NCBI RefSeq assembly: GCF_900113935.1
Contig: NZ_FORF01000004.1
Location: forward strand, 62,001 to 126,000
DNA length: 64,000 nt
Direction: 5' to 3'
Source: Aquamicrobium aerolatum DSM 21857
GTDB lineage: Bacteria; Pseudomonadota; Alphaproteobacteria; Rhizobiales; Rhizobiaceae
Positions 1 through 9,771 of the stretch are shown piece after piece (the stretch's first letter is position 1; every line of letters starts with the position of its first letter). The notes under the pieces were generated by a model. It made no database searches. It was not told the DNA's origin and saw nothing but the letters and a program-made list of their open reading frames with translations. A program made the translations under genes and the position numbers.

Positions 1-404
1 TCGCCGTGCAGCCGTCGGAGGTTCTGGACGATCCGGCGCTGGAGGCGAGGGCGCGCCAGCTTTCAAGCGGCTTGCGCTGCATGGTGTGCCAGAACCAGTC
101 GATCGACGATTCCGATGCGGAACTGGCGCGGGATCTGCGCGTGCTGGTGCGCGAGCGGCTGGTGGCGGGCGAGACCGACGAGCAGGTGATCGATTACGTA
201 GTCTCGCGCTATGGCGAGTTCGTGCTGTTGCAGCCGCGCTTCAACATGCGCAATGCGCTGCTGTGGGCAGCTCCGATCCTGTTGCTGGCGATTGGCGGCG
301 CATTCATCGTCGCACAGTCACGTCGGCGCACCCGCCCGGTGACGCAGGCGCTGTCGGCTGAAGAAGAGAGCCGACTGAAGGAAATTCTCGGCGATTCCGA
401 GTGA
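1..404 (+). CDS. ccmH: Cytochrome c-type biogenesis protein CcmH/CycL (5' end outside window)
   Basis: This is the C-terminal and central part of CcmH (CycL in rhizobia), which keeps the apocytochrome c CXXC haem-binding cysteines reduced before haem ligation on the periplasmic face of the inner membrane. The family signature [11 protein letters not shown], with its redox-active CXXC, is present about 25 residues into the visible part. A single membrane segment ([18 protein letters not shown]) follows, then a short charged tail. A GTG at position 6 could be read as a start, but the reading frame is open to the window edge, and the residues around [10 protein letters not shown] look like the mature N-terminus just after a signal peptide cleavage site. 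The true start therefore lies upstream. The gene would be the last of a ccm/cyc operon and precedes degP by about 150 bases, an arrangement I recall from other rhizobia. Confidence 0.93.
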   Translation, partial: AVQPSEVLDDPALEARARQLSSGLRCMVCQNQSIDDSDAELARDLRVLVRERLVAGETDEQVIDYVVSRYGEFVLLQPRFNMRNALLWAAPILLLAIGGAFIVAQSRRRTRPVTQALSAEEESRLKEILGDSE

Positions 405-551
405 GGCGATGGCGCGCTGCGCCTGCATCCTTTCCAAGATTACAAAAGTTTCATCCTTCGGAAAGAACGCCGTAAGGTGGGGTGCCCTATCTGTGTTGTC
501 GAAGGGTGCGTTTCGTCGCATCCAAGATGGATTTCACGAAGGACTCCAGAG

Positions 552-2102
552 ATGCAAAACGACATCAACTCCTCGACCAAATCTCCGTCCAAGGCGCGCA
601 AGAACCGACTGCTCGCGGCTGCCGCCTCGCTTGCGATTGCTGGCGCTATCGGCTTTGGCGCGGTGACCTCCGGCAGCGCTCCGGTGCTTGCCGATCCGGT
701 GAAGGTAGAAACCGTGCAGCCGACCGGCTTTGCCGATGTTGTCGAAAAGGTTTCTCCCGCTGTGGTGAGCGTGCGCGTGCAGGAACGCGTCGAGGCCACT
801 GCCGACAGCGGCGGCCGCTTCAGCATGCCGGGCCTTGAAGACCTTCCGCGCGACCACCCGATGAGCCGCTTCTTCCGCGAATTCCGTGGTGAGCGTGGCG
901 ATCGTGACTATCACGGCGAGCGCGGTCCGCGCGGCAAGGATCGCAGCGAGCGCATGCGCCCGGTATCGCAAGGCTCGGGTTTCTTCATTTCTGAAGATGG
1001 CTATCTCGTCACCAACAACCATGTCGTTGAAGGCGGGGCAAGCTTCACCGTTGTCATGGATGACGGTGCGGAACTGGATGCCAAGCTGGTCGGCACCGAT
1101 CCACGCACCGACCTTGCCGTCCTGAAGGTCGATGGCGACCGCAAGTTCACCTATGTCGCATTTGCCGATGATTCCAAGGTGCGCGTTGGCGATTGGGTCG
1201 TGGCTGTCGGCAATCCGTTCGGCCTTGGTGGCACCGTGACGGCAGGCATCGTTTCGGCCCGTGGCCGTGACATCGGCGCTGGCCCCTATGACGATTTCCT
1301 GCAGATCGACGCTGCAGTGAACCGCGGCAATTCGGGCGGCCCGGCGTTCAACCAGAGCGGTGAAGTGGTCGGCATCAACACGGCGATCTTCTCGCCCTCC
1401 GGCGGCAATGTCGGCATCGCTTTCGCAATTCCGTCATCCACGGCCAAGGAAGTCGTCGACAATCTGATCACCAACGGCGCAGTCACGCGGGGCTGGCTCG
1501 GAATTCAGATCCAGCCGGTGACGAAGGAAATCGGCGAATCGCTGGGCCTTGATGGCACCAAGGGCGCGCTGGTGGCCGACGCGCAGGCCGACGGACCGGG
1601 CCGCGACGCCGGGATCAAGGCCGGAGACGTGATCATCGCGGTCAATGACAAGGAAGTCGGCTCGCCGCGTGAACTGTCACGGATGATTGCCAGCTACGCA
1701 CCGAAAACCAAGGTCGACGTCACCGTCTGGCGTGGCGGTGCTAAGCAGCAGGTGGAGGTCGAACTCGGCCAGCTGCCAGGCGATCAGGCCAGCGCCGCGC
1801 AACAGGTGCCAAACCCGTCGAAGAGCGATACGTCGCTTGCCGATTTCGGCCTGACGGTGACAGGCGCGGACGATGGCAACGGTCTGGTCGTGACCGATGT
1901 CGACCCGGCAAGCCCTGCCGCTGAGCGTGGGATCCAGGCCGGTGACGTGATCGTCGCTATCAACTCGACCGCGGTGACAACAGCCGATGAAGTGGAAAAA
2001 GCTGTCGCCGATGCGAGCGAAGCGGGGCGCAACTCGGTGCTGGTGCAGATCAGCCGCAACGACGCCAATCACTTCGTAGCGCTGCCGATCTCGCGCGGAT
2101 AG
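552..2102 (+). CDS. degP: Periplasmic Do-type serine endoprotease DegP/HtrA
   Basis: Periplasmic quality-control protease and chaperone that degrades misfolded envelope proteins. The product is about 516 residues. A twin-basic/hydrophobic signal (LLAAAASLAIAGAIGFGAV) is followed by a trypsin-like domain and two PDZ domains (roughly residues 300-390 and 420-510). The catalytic triad is readable: His157 in TNNHVVEG, Asp187 in TDPRTDLAVL and Ser261 in GNSGGPAF. A Gly/Arg/Asp-rich insertion (about residues 100-135) sits where DegP proteins have the LA loop. I start at the ATG at 552, preceded by AAGGA at suitable spacing. A longer frame from 477 exists but would put 25 non-signal residues ahead of the signal peptide. 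A terminator follows at 2127. The next two genes encode a two-component system that could monitor envelope state, but that link is inference. Confidence 0.95.
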   Translation: MQNDINSSTKSPSKARKNRLLAAAASLAIAGAIGFGAVTSGSAPVLADPVKVETVQPTGFADVVEKVSPAVVSVRVQERVEATADSGGRFSMPGLEDLPRDHPMSRFFREFRGERGDRDYHGERGPRGKDRSERMRPVSQGSGFFISEDGYLVTNNHVVEGGASFTVVMDDGAELDAKLVGTDPRTDLAVLKVDGDRKFTYVAFADDSKVRVGDWVVAVGNPFGLGGTVTAGIVSARGRDIGAGPYDDFLQIDAAVNRGNSGGPAFNQSGEVVGINTAIFSPSGGNVGIAFAIPSSTAKEVVDNLITNGAVTRGWLGIQIQPVTKEIGESLGLDGTKGALVADAQADGPGRDAGIKAGDVIIAVNDKEVGSPRELSRMIASYAPKTKVDVTVWRGGAKQQVEVELGQLPGDQASAAQQVPNPSKSDTSLADFGLTVTGADDGNGLVVTDVDPASPAAERGIQAGDVIVAINSTAVTTADEVEKAVADASEAGRNSVLVQISRNDANHFVALPISRG

Positions 2103-2126
2103 GATCGCAGGAACAGGCAACGAGAG

Positions 2127-2156
2127 GGCGGCGGTCAATAAGGCCGTCGCCTTTTT
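2127..2156 (+). terminator. Rho-independent terminator after degP
   Basis: A 10-bp stem (2127-2136 with 2142-2151, including two G-T wobbles) and a 5-base loop are followed directly by five Ts. It lies 25 bases after the degP stop and separates degP from the response-regulator gene. Confidence 0.8.
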
Positions 2157-2179
2157 CCATTCTCGAATATAGTTGAGCT

Positions 2180-2854
2180 ATGAAGATTCTTGTCATCGAA
2201 GACGACCGCGAAGCGGCCGACTATCTGGAAAAGGCGCTTGGCGAGGCCGGGCACAACGCCCATGTCGCCGGCGACGGCGAAACCGGATTCATGCTGGCCA
2301 GCAGCGGGGAATATGACGTGCTGGTGGTCGACCGGATGTTGCCCAAGCGCGACGGTCTTTCGGTGATCGCCGGACTGCGCGCGCGCGGGATCGAGACGCC
2401 GGTGCTGATCCTGTCGGCACTGGGCGAGGTCGATGACCGGGTGACGGGCCTTCGCGCGGGCGGCGACGACTATCTCACCAAGCCCTACGCGTTTTCGGAG
2501 CTGCTTGCGCGTGTTGAGGTGCTCAGTCGGCGCTCCGGCGCGAAGGATATCGAGACCGTGTATCGCGTCGGCGATCTCGAACTCGACCGGCTTTCCCATA
2601 CCGTGAAACGGGCCGGCAAGGAGATCATCCTGCAGCCGCGCGAATTCCGATTGCTGGAATATCTCATGCGCCATGCCGGACAGGTGGTGACGCGCACCAT
2701 GCTGCTGGAAAATGTCTGGGACTATCATTTCGACCCGCAGACCAATGTGATCGATGTGCATGTGTCGCGGCTGCGCTCCAAGATCGAGAAGGAATTCGAC
2801 ACGCCGGTGCTGCATACCATTCGCGGCGCTGGTTACATGCTGAAAGCCGCCTGA
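2180..2854 (+). CDS. OmpR/PhoB-family DNA-binding response regulator
   Basis: 224-residue transcription regulator. The receiver domain (residues 1-115) has the acidic pocket at Glu7-Asp8-Asp9, the phosphoacceptor Asp51 in VLVVDRMLPKRDG, a conserved Ser/Thr position in ILSALGE, and Lys in the YLTKPYAF motif. The C-terminal part (about 125-220) is a winged-helix domain ending in the typical VHVSRLRSKI...IRGAGYML. The stop codon overlaps the start of the sensor kinase by one base (TGATG type), so the pair is translationally coupled. The cognate signal is unknown. The position between degP and glnE suggests an envelope or nitrogen role, but nothing in the sequence proves either. Confidence 0.93.
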   Translation: MKILVIEDDREAADYLEKALGEAGHNAHVAGDGETGFMLASSGEYDVLVVDRMLPKRDGLSVIAGLRARGIETPVLILSALGEVDDRVTGLRAGGDDYLTKPYAFSELLARVEVLSRRSGAKDIETVYRVGDLELDRLSHTVKRAGKEIILQPREFRLLEYLMRHAGQVVTRTMLLENVWDYHFDPQTNVIDVHVSRLRSKIEKEFDTPVLHTIRGAGYMLKAA

Positions 2855-4281
2855 TGCGATTGGCCGTGCCCGCAATCATGAAGACCACGGCGGCGCGGCT
2901 ATCGGCGCTGTTCCTGATCCTGTTTGCGCTCTGCGCGACGGTGCTGGTGTTCTACATGTCTTCGCTGTCAGTGCGGATGCTGACCTCGCAGACGCAGGAA
3001 ACCGTTGCCGCCGAGGCGCAGTCGCTGGCACGCGCCTACCAGCGCGGCGGTTTGCCGTCGCTGGTGCGCTTCGTCGGAACGCGATCGCGTCAGCCGGGGG
3101 CGAACCTCTATCTGATCGCCGAGCCATCGGGGCGCATTCTTGCCGGCAATGTGGAGAGCCTCGAGCCAGGCGTGCTGGAGATCGACGGCTGGACAAGCCG
3201 GCCATTTGCCTATCGCCGCTATGGTGATGCCAGTGGCGAGACGGCCTCGGCTCCATCGCATCGCGCTGTCGCGCTGGTGCTGCGCCTGCCCAACCAGATG
3301 ATCCTGCTGGTGGGGCGTGATCTGGGCGAGCCGGAGATCGTCCGCGATATCGTCAACCGCTCGCTGATCCTGGCGTTCGGCATGATGGGCGTCGGGGCGC
3401 TGCTGATCTGGCTCTTTGTCGGCAGGCGGGCGCTGAAGCGGATCGACTCCGTGTCGGAGGCGAGCCAGCGCATCATGGGTGGCGATTTGACCGGGCGGCT
3501 GCCGGTGACCGGCGCAGGCGACGAGTTCGACCGATTGTCGGAAAACCTCAACGTGATGCTGACGCGTATTGCGAAGCTCAACGATGGGCTGAAACAGGTG
3601 TCCGACAACATCGCCCACGACCTCAAGACGCCGCTGACCCGGCTGCGCAACCGCGCAGAAGCGGCGCTGGCGTCGGCAGACGATCCGGCGACGTATCGGG
3701 CGGCGCTCGAAGCGGCGATCTCGGAATCCGATCAGCTCATCCGCACCTTCAACGCGATCCTGATGATCTCGCGACTGGAGGCGGGGTATTCCGCCGAGCA
3801 AACCAGCAGTGTCGATCTGGCTGCTATCGTCGCCGGCGTGGTCGAACTTTACGAACCAGTGGCGGAAGAGCTGGGCGTCGTGCTGGAGGCGGCGGTGGAG
3901 GGCGAGGCGCAGGTTTCGGCCAACCGCGAACTGGTGGCGCAGGCGCTTTCCAACATCGTCGACAACGCGATCAAATATTCGGCGGGTCATGGCGATGCGC
4001 CACGTGTGGTGGTGTCCCTGACGCGCCGCAGTCCGGGCGGCTATCTGCTGGAGGTCGCCGATAACGGGCCGGGCGTTCCCGATGATGATCGCGAGCGGGT
4101 GACCGAACGCTTCGTGCGTCTGGAGCAGAGCCGGACGCAACCGGGATCAGGCCTCGGGCTGAGCCTTGCCAAAGCAGTGATGGAATTTCATCGCGGACGA
4201 CTTGAACTGTCGGGCAGAAATCCCGGATTGTCGGTGCAGATGATCTTCCCGGAGGATTCGCTAAAAGATGAGCAGGGCTGA
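2854..4281 (+). CDS. Sensor histidine kinase (partner of the 2180 regulator)
   Basis: 475-residue inner-membrane kinase. It has an N-terminal membrane segment (LFLILFALCATVLVFY), a periplasmic domain of about 140 residues, a second segment (LILAFGMMGVGALLIWLFV), and a HAMP linker containing GRLPVTGAGDEFDRLSENLN. Next come a HisKA domain with the phosphorylated His255 in NIAHDLKTPLTRLRNRAE and a HATPase domain with N box (NIVDNAIKYS), G1 box (VADNGPGVP) and G2 box (GSGLGLSLAKAV). The start overlaps the regulator stop by one base. An internal ATG at 2878 is a possible alternative start. Its 3' end overlaps glnE by 14 bases, so the three genes probably form one transcript. The sensed ligand cannot be told from sequence. 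Confidence 0.92.
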   Translation: MRLAVPAIMKTTAARLSALFLILFALCATVLVFYMSSLSVRMLTSQTQETVAAEAQSLARAYQRGGLPSLVRFVGTRSRQPGANLYLIAEPSGRILAGNVESLEPGVLEIDGWTSRPFAYRRYGDASGETASAPSHRAVALVLRLPNQMILLVGRDLGEPEIVRDIVNRSLILAFGMMGVGALLIWLFVGRRALKRIDSVSEASQRIMGGDLTGRLPVTGAGDEFDRLSENLNVMLTRIAKLNDGLKQVSDNIAHDLKTPLTRLRNRAEAALASADDPATYRAALEAAISESDQLIRTFNAILMISRLEAGYSAEQTSSVDLAAIVAGVVELYEPVAEELGVVLEAAVEGEAQVSANRELVAQALSNIVDNAIKYSAGHGDAPRVVVSLTRRSPGGYLLEVADNGPGVPDDDRERVTERFVRLEQSRTQPGSGLGLSLAKAVMEFHRGRLELSGRNPGLSVQMIFPEDSLKDEQG

Positions 4282-7219
4282 TACAGGCGAGGGCTGGTTC
4301 GGGACCAAGGTTGCCACGCTCAAACCGCTGGACGAAGACCATGCAGCCGAGACTCTGCACGATGTGGCCGATCTGGCGCGCGAGCGAGAACTGACGCGGC
4401 TGGAAGCGCTGCTGTCGGGGCAATCTGCGCTGGCCTCGTTTCTCGGCGCTGCATTCAACCTGTCGCCATTTCTGCGCGACTGCGCGCGGCGCTGGCCGCA
4501 TGCGCTGGAGACGCTGTTCGACACGCCGCTGACAGAGCGGCTGGCGCAGCTGTTGCCTGAAATTCTTGCCGCAGGGCAAGAGCCGGACCAGAGCGAAGCG
4601 GCGCTGATGCGTACGCTGCGGGAGAAGAAGGGCGAGGCGCATTTTCTCATCGCGCTGGCCGATCTGGCGGGAGTTGCGGATGCGCATATGACCGTCGGGC
4701 GGCTCAGCGGTCTGGCCGATGCCTGCGTGCGCGCCGCCATCGACTTTCTGCTGCTGGATGCGCATCGCAGCGGCAAGCTGACCTTGCCTGACCCGGCAAA
4801 ACCGGGCGAGCGATCCGGCTGGATCGTGCTGGGCATGGGCAAGCTTGGCGCGCGCGAGCTGAACTTTTCGTCCGATATCGACCTGATCGTGTTCTTCGAC
4901 CCCAAAGCGCCGGCGATCAAGGACCCCTATGATGCCAGCGATCTGTTCGCGCGGCTGACCCGACGGCTGGTGCGCATCCTGCAGGACCGCACCGAGCACG
5001 GCTATGTGTTCCGCACCGATTTGCGCCTGCGCCCCGATCCCGGCTCGACGCCTCTGGCGATTCCGGTGATGGCGGCGCTGATCTATTATGAAAGCCGGGG
5101 CCAGAACTGGGAACGCGCGGCCATGATCAAGGCGCGTCCGGTGGCCGGCGATCTTGCGGCGGGGACGGAATTCCTGCGCGAGCTGACACCCTATGTCTGG
5201 CGCAAATATATGGACTTTGCCGCCATTGCCGACGTTCATTCGATCAAGCGGCAGATCCACGCACACAAGGGCCATGGCGAGGTGGCGGTGAAGGGCCACA
5301 ACGTCAAGCTGGGGCGCGGTGGCATTCGTGAGATCGAGTTCTTCGTGCAGACGCAGCAATTGATTGCCGGCGGGCGTTTCCCCGAATTGCGCGGGCGCGA
5401 GACCGTGGCGATGCTGGGAGAGTTGACCCAGCGCGGCTGGATCATGGCGGATGTGCGCGATGCGCTGGCGGCGCAATACTGGTTTCTGCGCGATGTCGAA
5501 CACGCCATCCAGATGGTCGCCGACGAGCAGACCCACAATCTGCCGGAAGACGACGAAGGCCTGGAGCGCATCGCGCATATGCTTGGCTTTGAGAGCGGCG
5601 AAGCGTTTGCGACCGTGTTTCGCAAGTCGCTGCTGGAGGTCGAGAAGCATTATGCGGCGTTGTTCGAGGCTGCGCCGCAACTGTCACAGGGCGTCGGAAA
5701 TCTCGTCTTTACCGGCGATGTCGACGACCCGGACACGCTGGAGACGCTGGCAAGGCTCGGGTTTGAGCGGCCCAGCGATATCTGCCGGGTGATCCGCAGC
5801 TGGCATTTCGGACGCTACCGCGCAACGCAGTCGGCAGAGGCGCGCGAGCGGCTGACCGAGCTGACGCCAGCGCTGCTGGAGACGTTTGGCAGCACGCGGC
5901 GCGCCGACGAAGCGCTGATGCGGTTCGACGAGTTCTTGTCGGGCCTGCCCGCCGGAATCCAGCTGTTCTCGCTGCTGCAATCCAATCCGGCGCTGCTGGG
6001 GCTGCTGGCGACGATCATGGGGGCGGCACCGCGTCTGTCGGCGATCATCACGCGCCGCCCGCATGTGTTCGACGGGTTGCTCGATCCGGGCCTGATGAGC
6101 GAACTGCCGAACAAGGCGTATCTGGCCGCGCGGCTGGAAGCGTTTCTGCAGGGGGCGGATCTCTATGAGGAAAAGCTGGATCGGCTGCGCATCTTTGCAT
6201 CGGAGCAAAAGTTCCTCATCGGTGTGCGACTGCTGACGGGCGCGATCGATGCGGTGCGGGCGGGCAAGGCGTTTTCCGATCTGGCAGACCTGACGATTGG
6301 CGCTGCGCTTGAAGCAGTGCAGGCCGAATTTGCGTCGCGCCATGGACAGGTTGCGGGCGGGGAGGTGGCCATTCTGGGGATGGGCAAGCTGGGCAGTCGT
6401 GAACTGACGGCGGGCTCGGACGTTGATCTGATCCTCCTCTATACCCACGACGAAGATGCCGACGAATCGGATGGCGAGAAGCCGCTCGCGCCGTCCTATT
6501 ATTACACCCGCTTGACCCAACGGCTGATTGCGGCGGTCTCCGCGCCGACAGCCGAAGGCGTGCTGTATGAGCTGGATCTGCGCTTGCGTCCGTCGGGTAA
6601 CAAGGGGCCGGTGGCGACCCATATCGATGCGTTTCGCAAATATCAGCGCGAGGAAGCGTGGACCTGGGAACATATGGCGCTGACGCGTGCCCGTCCGGTG
6701 GCCGGCGATGGCGCGTTCATGGCGAAGGTGGAGCGCGACGTCGCGGAAATCCTCGCCATGGATCACGACCGTGCCAAGGTCTTCAAGGACGCAGCCGAGA
6801 TGCGCGCCACCATCGCGGAGGAAAAGCCGCCCCGCGATCTGTGGGACCTGAAGCTGGTGTCGGGCGGTCAGATTGATCTGGAATTCATCGCGCAATGTGC
6901 GCGTCTGACCGGCCATATCGAGCCGGGAGAATGGCCGCCGACCTCAACGCTGGACGGGCTGGAACGGCTCACCGCCGATTTCTGCGATGCGCAGACGCGC
7001 GACGAACTGGTGGCGGCGTATGATCTCTATCTCAGCCTGACGCAGATCATCCGCTTGTGCCTGACCGGCGAACTCGACCGGGACGATGTACCGCCGGGGC
7101 TGGCGGATTTGCTGCTGCGCGCCACCGACCTGCCGGATCTTGGCGTGCTGGAAGCGCACATCAAGGAAACGGCAAGCAGGGTCGAGGCGCATTTTCAGGT
7201 ATTGGTTGCCAACGCTTGA
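4268..7219 (+). CDS. glnE: Bifunctional glutamine synthetase adenylyltransferase/adenylyl-removing enzyme GlnE
   Basis: 983-residue cytoplasmic enzyme that adds or removes AMP on the tyrosine of GS-I (GlnA) in response to PII and glutamine. Both nucleotidyltransferase domains are visible: the N-terminal adenylyl-removing site with the Asp pair Asp203/Asp205 in SSDIDLIVFFD, and the C-terminal adenylyltransferase site with Asp718/Asp720 in GSDVDLILLY. Each is preceded by a GMGKLG motif. Full family length. The start overlaps the preceding kinase gene by 14 bases. No glnA (true GS-I) lies in this window. The two GS-like genes at 16487 and 24070 belong to the gamma-glutamylpolyamine synthetase group and lack an obvious adenylylation loop, so they are unlikely GlnE targets. 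Confidence 0.97.
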   Translation: MSRADTGEGWFGTKVATLKPLDEDHAAETLHDVADLARERELTRLEALLSGQSALASFLGAAFNLSPFLRDCARRWPHALETLFDTPLTERLAQLLPEILAAGQEPDQSEAALMRTLREKKGEAHFLIALADLAGVADAHMTVGRLSGLADACVRAAIDFLLLDAHRSGKLTLPDPAKPGERSGWIVLGMGKLGARELNFSSDIDLIVFFDPKAPAIKDPYDASDLFARLTRRLVRILQDRTEHGYVFRTDLRLRPDPGSTPLAIPVMAALIYYESRGQNWERAAMIKARPVAGDLAAGTEFLRELTPYVWRKYMDFAAIADVHSIKRQIHAHKGHGEVAVKGHNVKLGRGGIREIEFFVQTQQLIAGGRFPELRGRETVAMLGELTQRGWIMADVRDALAAQYWFLRDVEHAIQMVADEQTHNLPEDDEGLERIAHMLGFESGEAFATVFRKSLLEVEKHYAALFEAAPQLSQGVGNLVFTGDVDDPDTLETLARLGFERPSDICRVIRSWHFGRYRATQSAEARERLTELTPALLETFGSTRRADEALMRFDEFLSGLPAGIQLFSLLQSNPALLGLLATIMGAAPRLSAIITRRPHVFDGLLDPGLMSELPNKAYLAARLEAFLQGADLYEEKLDRLRIFASEQKFLIGVRLLTGAIDAVRAGKAFSDLADLTIGAALEAVQAEFASRHGQVAGGEVAILGMGKLGSRELTAGSDVDLILLYTHDEDADESDGEKPLAPSYYYTRLTQRLIAAVSAPTAEGVLYELDLRLRPSGNKGPVATHIDAFRKYQREEAWTWEHMALTRARPVAGDGAFMAKVERDVAEILAMDHDRAKVFKDAAEMRATIAEEKPPRDLWDLKLVSGGQIDLEFIAQCARLTGHIEPGEWPPTSTLDGLERLTADFCDAQTRDELVAAYDLYLSLTQIIRLCLTGELDRDDVPPGLADLLLRATDLPDLGVLEAHIKETASRVEAHFQVLVANA

Positions 7220-7229
7220 ATGTGCAGCT

Positions 7230-9047
7230 CTAGCCGAAGGCGGCGGCACCATCTTCGGCACGGGCGGCCATGGCGCGCATGCCGGCGAACAATTCGCGGC
7301 CCATGCCGAACTGGTTGCCTGACAAGTCCGCGACGACCGGAGGGCGGCTGGCAAGGATGCCGTCGCCAAGCTTGACTTCAAGCGTGCCCGCTTCGGCATC
7401 TAGGCGAATGACATCGCCATTCTGGATACGGCCGATCATGCCGCCATCGAGCGCTTCCGGCGTGACATGGATCGCTGCGGGAACCTTGCCCGACGCGCCG
7501 GACATGCGCCCGTCGGTAACCAGCGCGACTGTGCGCCCGCGATCCTGCAACACGCCGAGAACCGTGGTCAGGCGATGCAGTTCCGGCATGCCATTGGCCT
7601 TGGGGCCCTGGAAGCGGACGACGGCGACAAAGTCGCGGTCGAGCTCGCCTGCCTTGAAGGCGGCGTTCAGCTCTTCCTGACTATGGAAGACGATGGCGGG
7701 GGCTTCGATGACGCGCTTTTCAGGCTTCACCGCAGACGTCTTGATGATGGCCGCGCCGATATTTCCCTTCAGCACCTTGAGGCCGCCAGTGGGCTGGAAC
7801 GGCTTCGAAGCAGTCGTCAGAACCTTGTCGTCGCCGCTGCGCTCCGCAGCGCGCATGCGCGCAACGGAACCGTCGTCGGCAAGATGGGCCTCGACCGTAT
7901 AGGCGCGCAGGCCTTCGCCCCAGACGGTCTTGACGTCCTCGTGCAGATAGCCGGCGTCGAGCAATTCGCGGATCAGGAAACCCATGCCACCTGCGGCATG
8001 GAAATGGTTCACGTCGGCAAGGCCGTTGGGATAGACACGCGCCAGCAGCGGCACGGCGTCGGAGAGATCCGAAATGTCCTGCCAGGTCAGCTTGATGCCA
8101 GCAGCTGCCGCCATCGCGATCAGGTGAATGGTGTGATTGGTCGAGCCGCCGGTTGCGTGCAGGCCGACGACCCCGTTGACGATCGAACGCTCGTCGATCA
8201 TGCGGCCCACAGGCGTGAACTGGTTGCCCAGCGCCGTGATTTCGAGCGCGCGCCTCGTTGCCTCGCGGGTCAGCGCATCGCGCAGCGGCGTGTTGGGGTT
8301 GATGAAGGATGCGCCGGGCGTGTGCAGCCCCATGATCTCCATCAGCATCTGGTTGGAGTTGGCGGTGCCGTAGAAGGTGCAGGTGCCGGGCCCGTGATAG
8401 GACTTCGACTCCGCCGCCAACAACTCGTCGCGGCCAACCTTGCCCTCGGCATAAAGCTGGCGGATGCGCGCTTTTTCATCGTTAGGCAGGCCGGAGGTCA
8501 TCGGCCCCGCGGGAACGAAAATTGCCGGCAAATGGCCGAAGGTCAGCGCCGCGATCAGCAGGCCGGGGACGATCTTGTCACAGACACCGAGAAACAGCGC
8601 CGCATCGAACATGTTGTGCGACAGGCCGACCGCCGCCGACATGGCGATGATGTCGCGCGAGAACAGCGACAGCTCCATGCCGGGCATGCCTTGCGTCACG
8701 CCATCGCACATGGCGGGAACGCCGCCTGCGACCTGCGCGACGCCACCGGCTTCGCTCGCCGCCAGCTTGATCAGCGCAGGGTAGGTCTCGAACGGCTGGT
8801 GGGCCGACAGCATGTCATTGTAGGAGGTGATGATGCCGATGTTCGGCACGCGCTCGCTGGAAAGCCGTGTCTTGTCGAGAGGACCGCAGGCGGCAAAGCC
8901 ATGGGCAAGGTTGCCGCACGACAGCACCGCTCGGTGCGGCTCCTGCGCGATTGCCGCCTCGACGCGGTCGAGATAGGCCGCGCGGGTCGGCTTGGAACGC
9001 TCGCGGATGCGCTGGGTGATGGCTTCGATTTCAGGGCGGGCTGTCAT
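7230..9047 (-). CDS. edd: 6-phosphogluconate dehydratase Edd
   Basis: 605-residue IlvD/Edd-family dehydratase that converts 6-phosphogluconate to 2-keto-3-deoxy-6-phosphogluconate, the first dedicated Entner-Doudoroff step. Family motifs around the iron-sulfur cysteines are present: [21 protein letters not shown] and [14 protein letters not shown]. The C-terminal swivel domain carries the typical [22 protein letters not shown]. It is the last gene of zwf-pgl-edd on the minus strand, 13 bases after the pgl stop, and its 3' end faces glnE with only 10 bases between the stops. No eda (KDPG aldolase) is present here. Confidence 0.97.
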   Translation of the reverse strand: MTARPEIEAITQRIRERSKPTRAAYLDRVEAAIAQEPHRAVLSCGNLAHGFAACGPLDKTRLSSERVPNIGIITSYNDMLSAHQPFETYPALIKLAASEAGGVAQVAGGVPAMCDGVTQGMPGMELSLFSRDIIAMSAAVGLSHNMFDAALFLGVCDKIVPGLLIAALTFGHLPAIFVPAGPMTSGLPNDEKARIRQLYAEGKVGRDELLAAESKSYHGPGTCTFYGTANSNQMLMEIMGLHTPGASFINPNTPLRDALTREATRRALEITALGNQFTPVGRMIDERSIVNGVVGLHATGGSTNHTIHLIAMAAAAGIKLTWQDISDLSDAVPLLARVYPNGLADVNHFHAAGGMGFLIRELLDAGYLHEDVKTVWGEGLRAYTVEAHLADDGSVARMRAAERSGDDKVLTTASKPFQPTGGLKVLKGNIGAAIIKTSAVKPEKRVIEAPAIVFHSQEELNAAFKAGELDRDFVAVVRFQGPKANGMPELHRLTTVLGVLQDRGRTVALVTDGRMSGASGKVPAAIHVTPEALDGGMIGRIQNGDVIRLDAEAGTLEVKLGDGILASRPPVVADLSGNQFGMGRELFAGMRAMAARAEDGAAAFG

Positions 9048-9060
9048 GGCGATCGGTCCT

Positions 9061-9771
9061 CTACCTGGTCCAGTAGACCGGGACAGGCTTTGCAGAAGTG
9101 GCGAAAACCGCGCTGATCGGCTTGGCCTGACCTGGGATCAGGGCGGCGTCCAGCACAGTGCGTTTTTCCTCTCCCTCGATGTGAAGAATGACGCAGGCGG
9201 CTTCGATCAGACGCGACAGGGGCAGGGTGAGGCGCGGCTCGCCGCCATCCTGCGTTAAAACCGGATCGACCATGCTGGTGCGGGCCGGGTCGAGCAATTC
9301 GTCGAGATTGGGCGCGTCCGGGAAGAACGAGGCGGTGTGCCCGTCGGTTCCCATGCCAAGGATCACGACGTCGAGCGGCCATGACAGGGTCGCAAACTGC
9401 GCGCTGGCAAGGCGGGCGGCTTCGGCTGCGTCGCCTGCCGCGTGGTAGAGCCCGATGAAATTCGCGATTGACGCTTCGTTGACCAGCAGCGTGTTCCTGA
9501 CCAGCGCGGCGTTGGAGCGGTCGGAGCTTTCCGGCACGAAACGCTCATCGACGAGCGTGACCGTGACCTTGGACCAGTCGAGCTTCTGGCGTGACAGTTC
9601 CGCGAAGAACTGCTTCGGCGTGGTGCCGCCGGATACGGCAAGCAGCGCCTGCCCTCGTGTCTCTATCGCCGCGCGCAGCTTCTGCGCAACGGTGTCGGCG
9701 AGTGCCTCGGCCAGCTCGGTTCCGTTCTCGAATTCGTGCCAGTCAGGCGTTTGCAGTCTCGTCGTCGTCAT
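9061..9771 (-). CDS. pgl: 6-phosphogluconolactonase
   Basis: 236-residue SOL/DevB-type lactonase that hydrolyses 6-phosphogluconolactone to 6-phosphogluconate. Recognisable motifs are [15 protein letters not shown] near residue 45 (phosphate site), [10 protein letters not shown] near 70, and [18 protein letters not shown] near 140. The ATG at 9769-9771 overlaps the zwf stop (ATGA), indicating translational coupling. Middle gene of the Entner-Doudoroff operon. Confidence 0.96.
   Translation of the reverse strand: MTTTRLQTPDWHEFENGTELAEALADTVAQKLRAAIETRGQALLAVSGGTTPKQFFAELSRQKLDWSKVTVTLVDERFVPESSDRSNAALVRNTLLVNEASIANFIGLYHAAGDAAEAARLASAQFATLSWPLDVVILGMGTDGHTASFFPDAPNLDELLDPARTSMVDPVLTQDGGEPRLTLPLSRLIEAACVILHIEGEEKRTVLDAALIPGQAKPISAVFATSAKPVPVYWTR

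Noticed and set aside
3971-5680. Minus-strand frame of 569 codons opposite the kinase and glnE
   Set aside because: Composition typical of an antisense shadow in high-GC DNA; glnE and the kinase have intact motifs.
7467-9116. Long plus-strand reading frame opposite edd
   Set aside because: Its translation is Arg/Gln-rich, with no recognisable domain, and it lies wholly opposite edd, which is a full-length clear gene.
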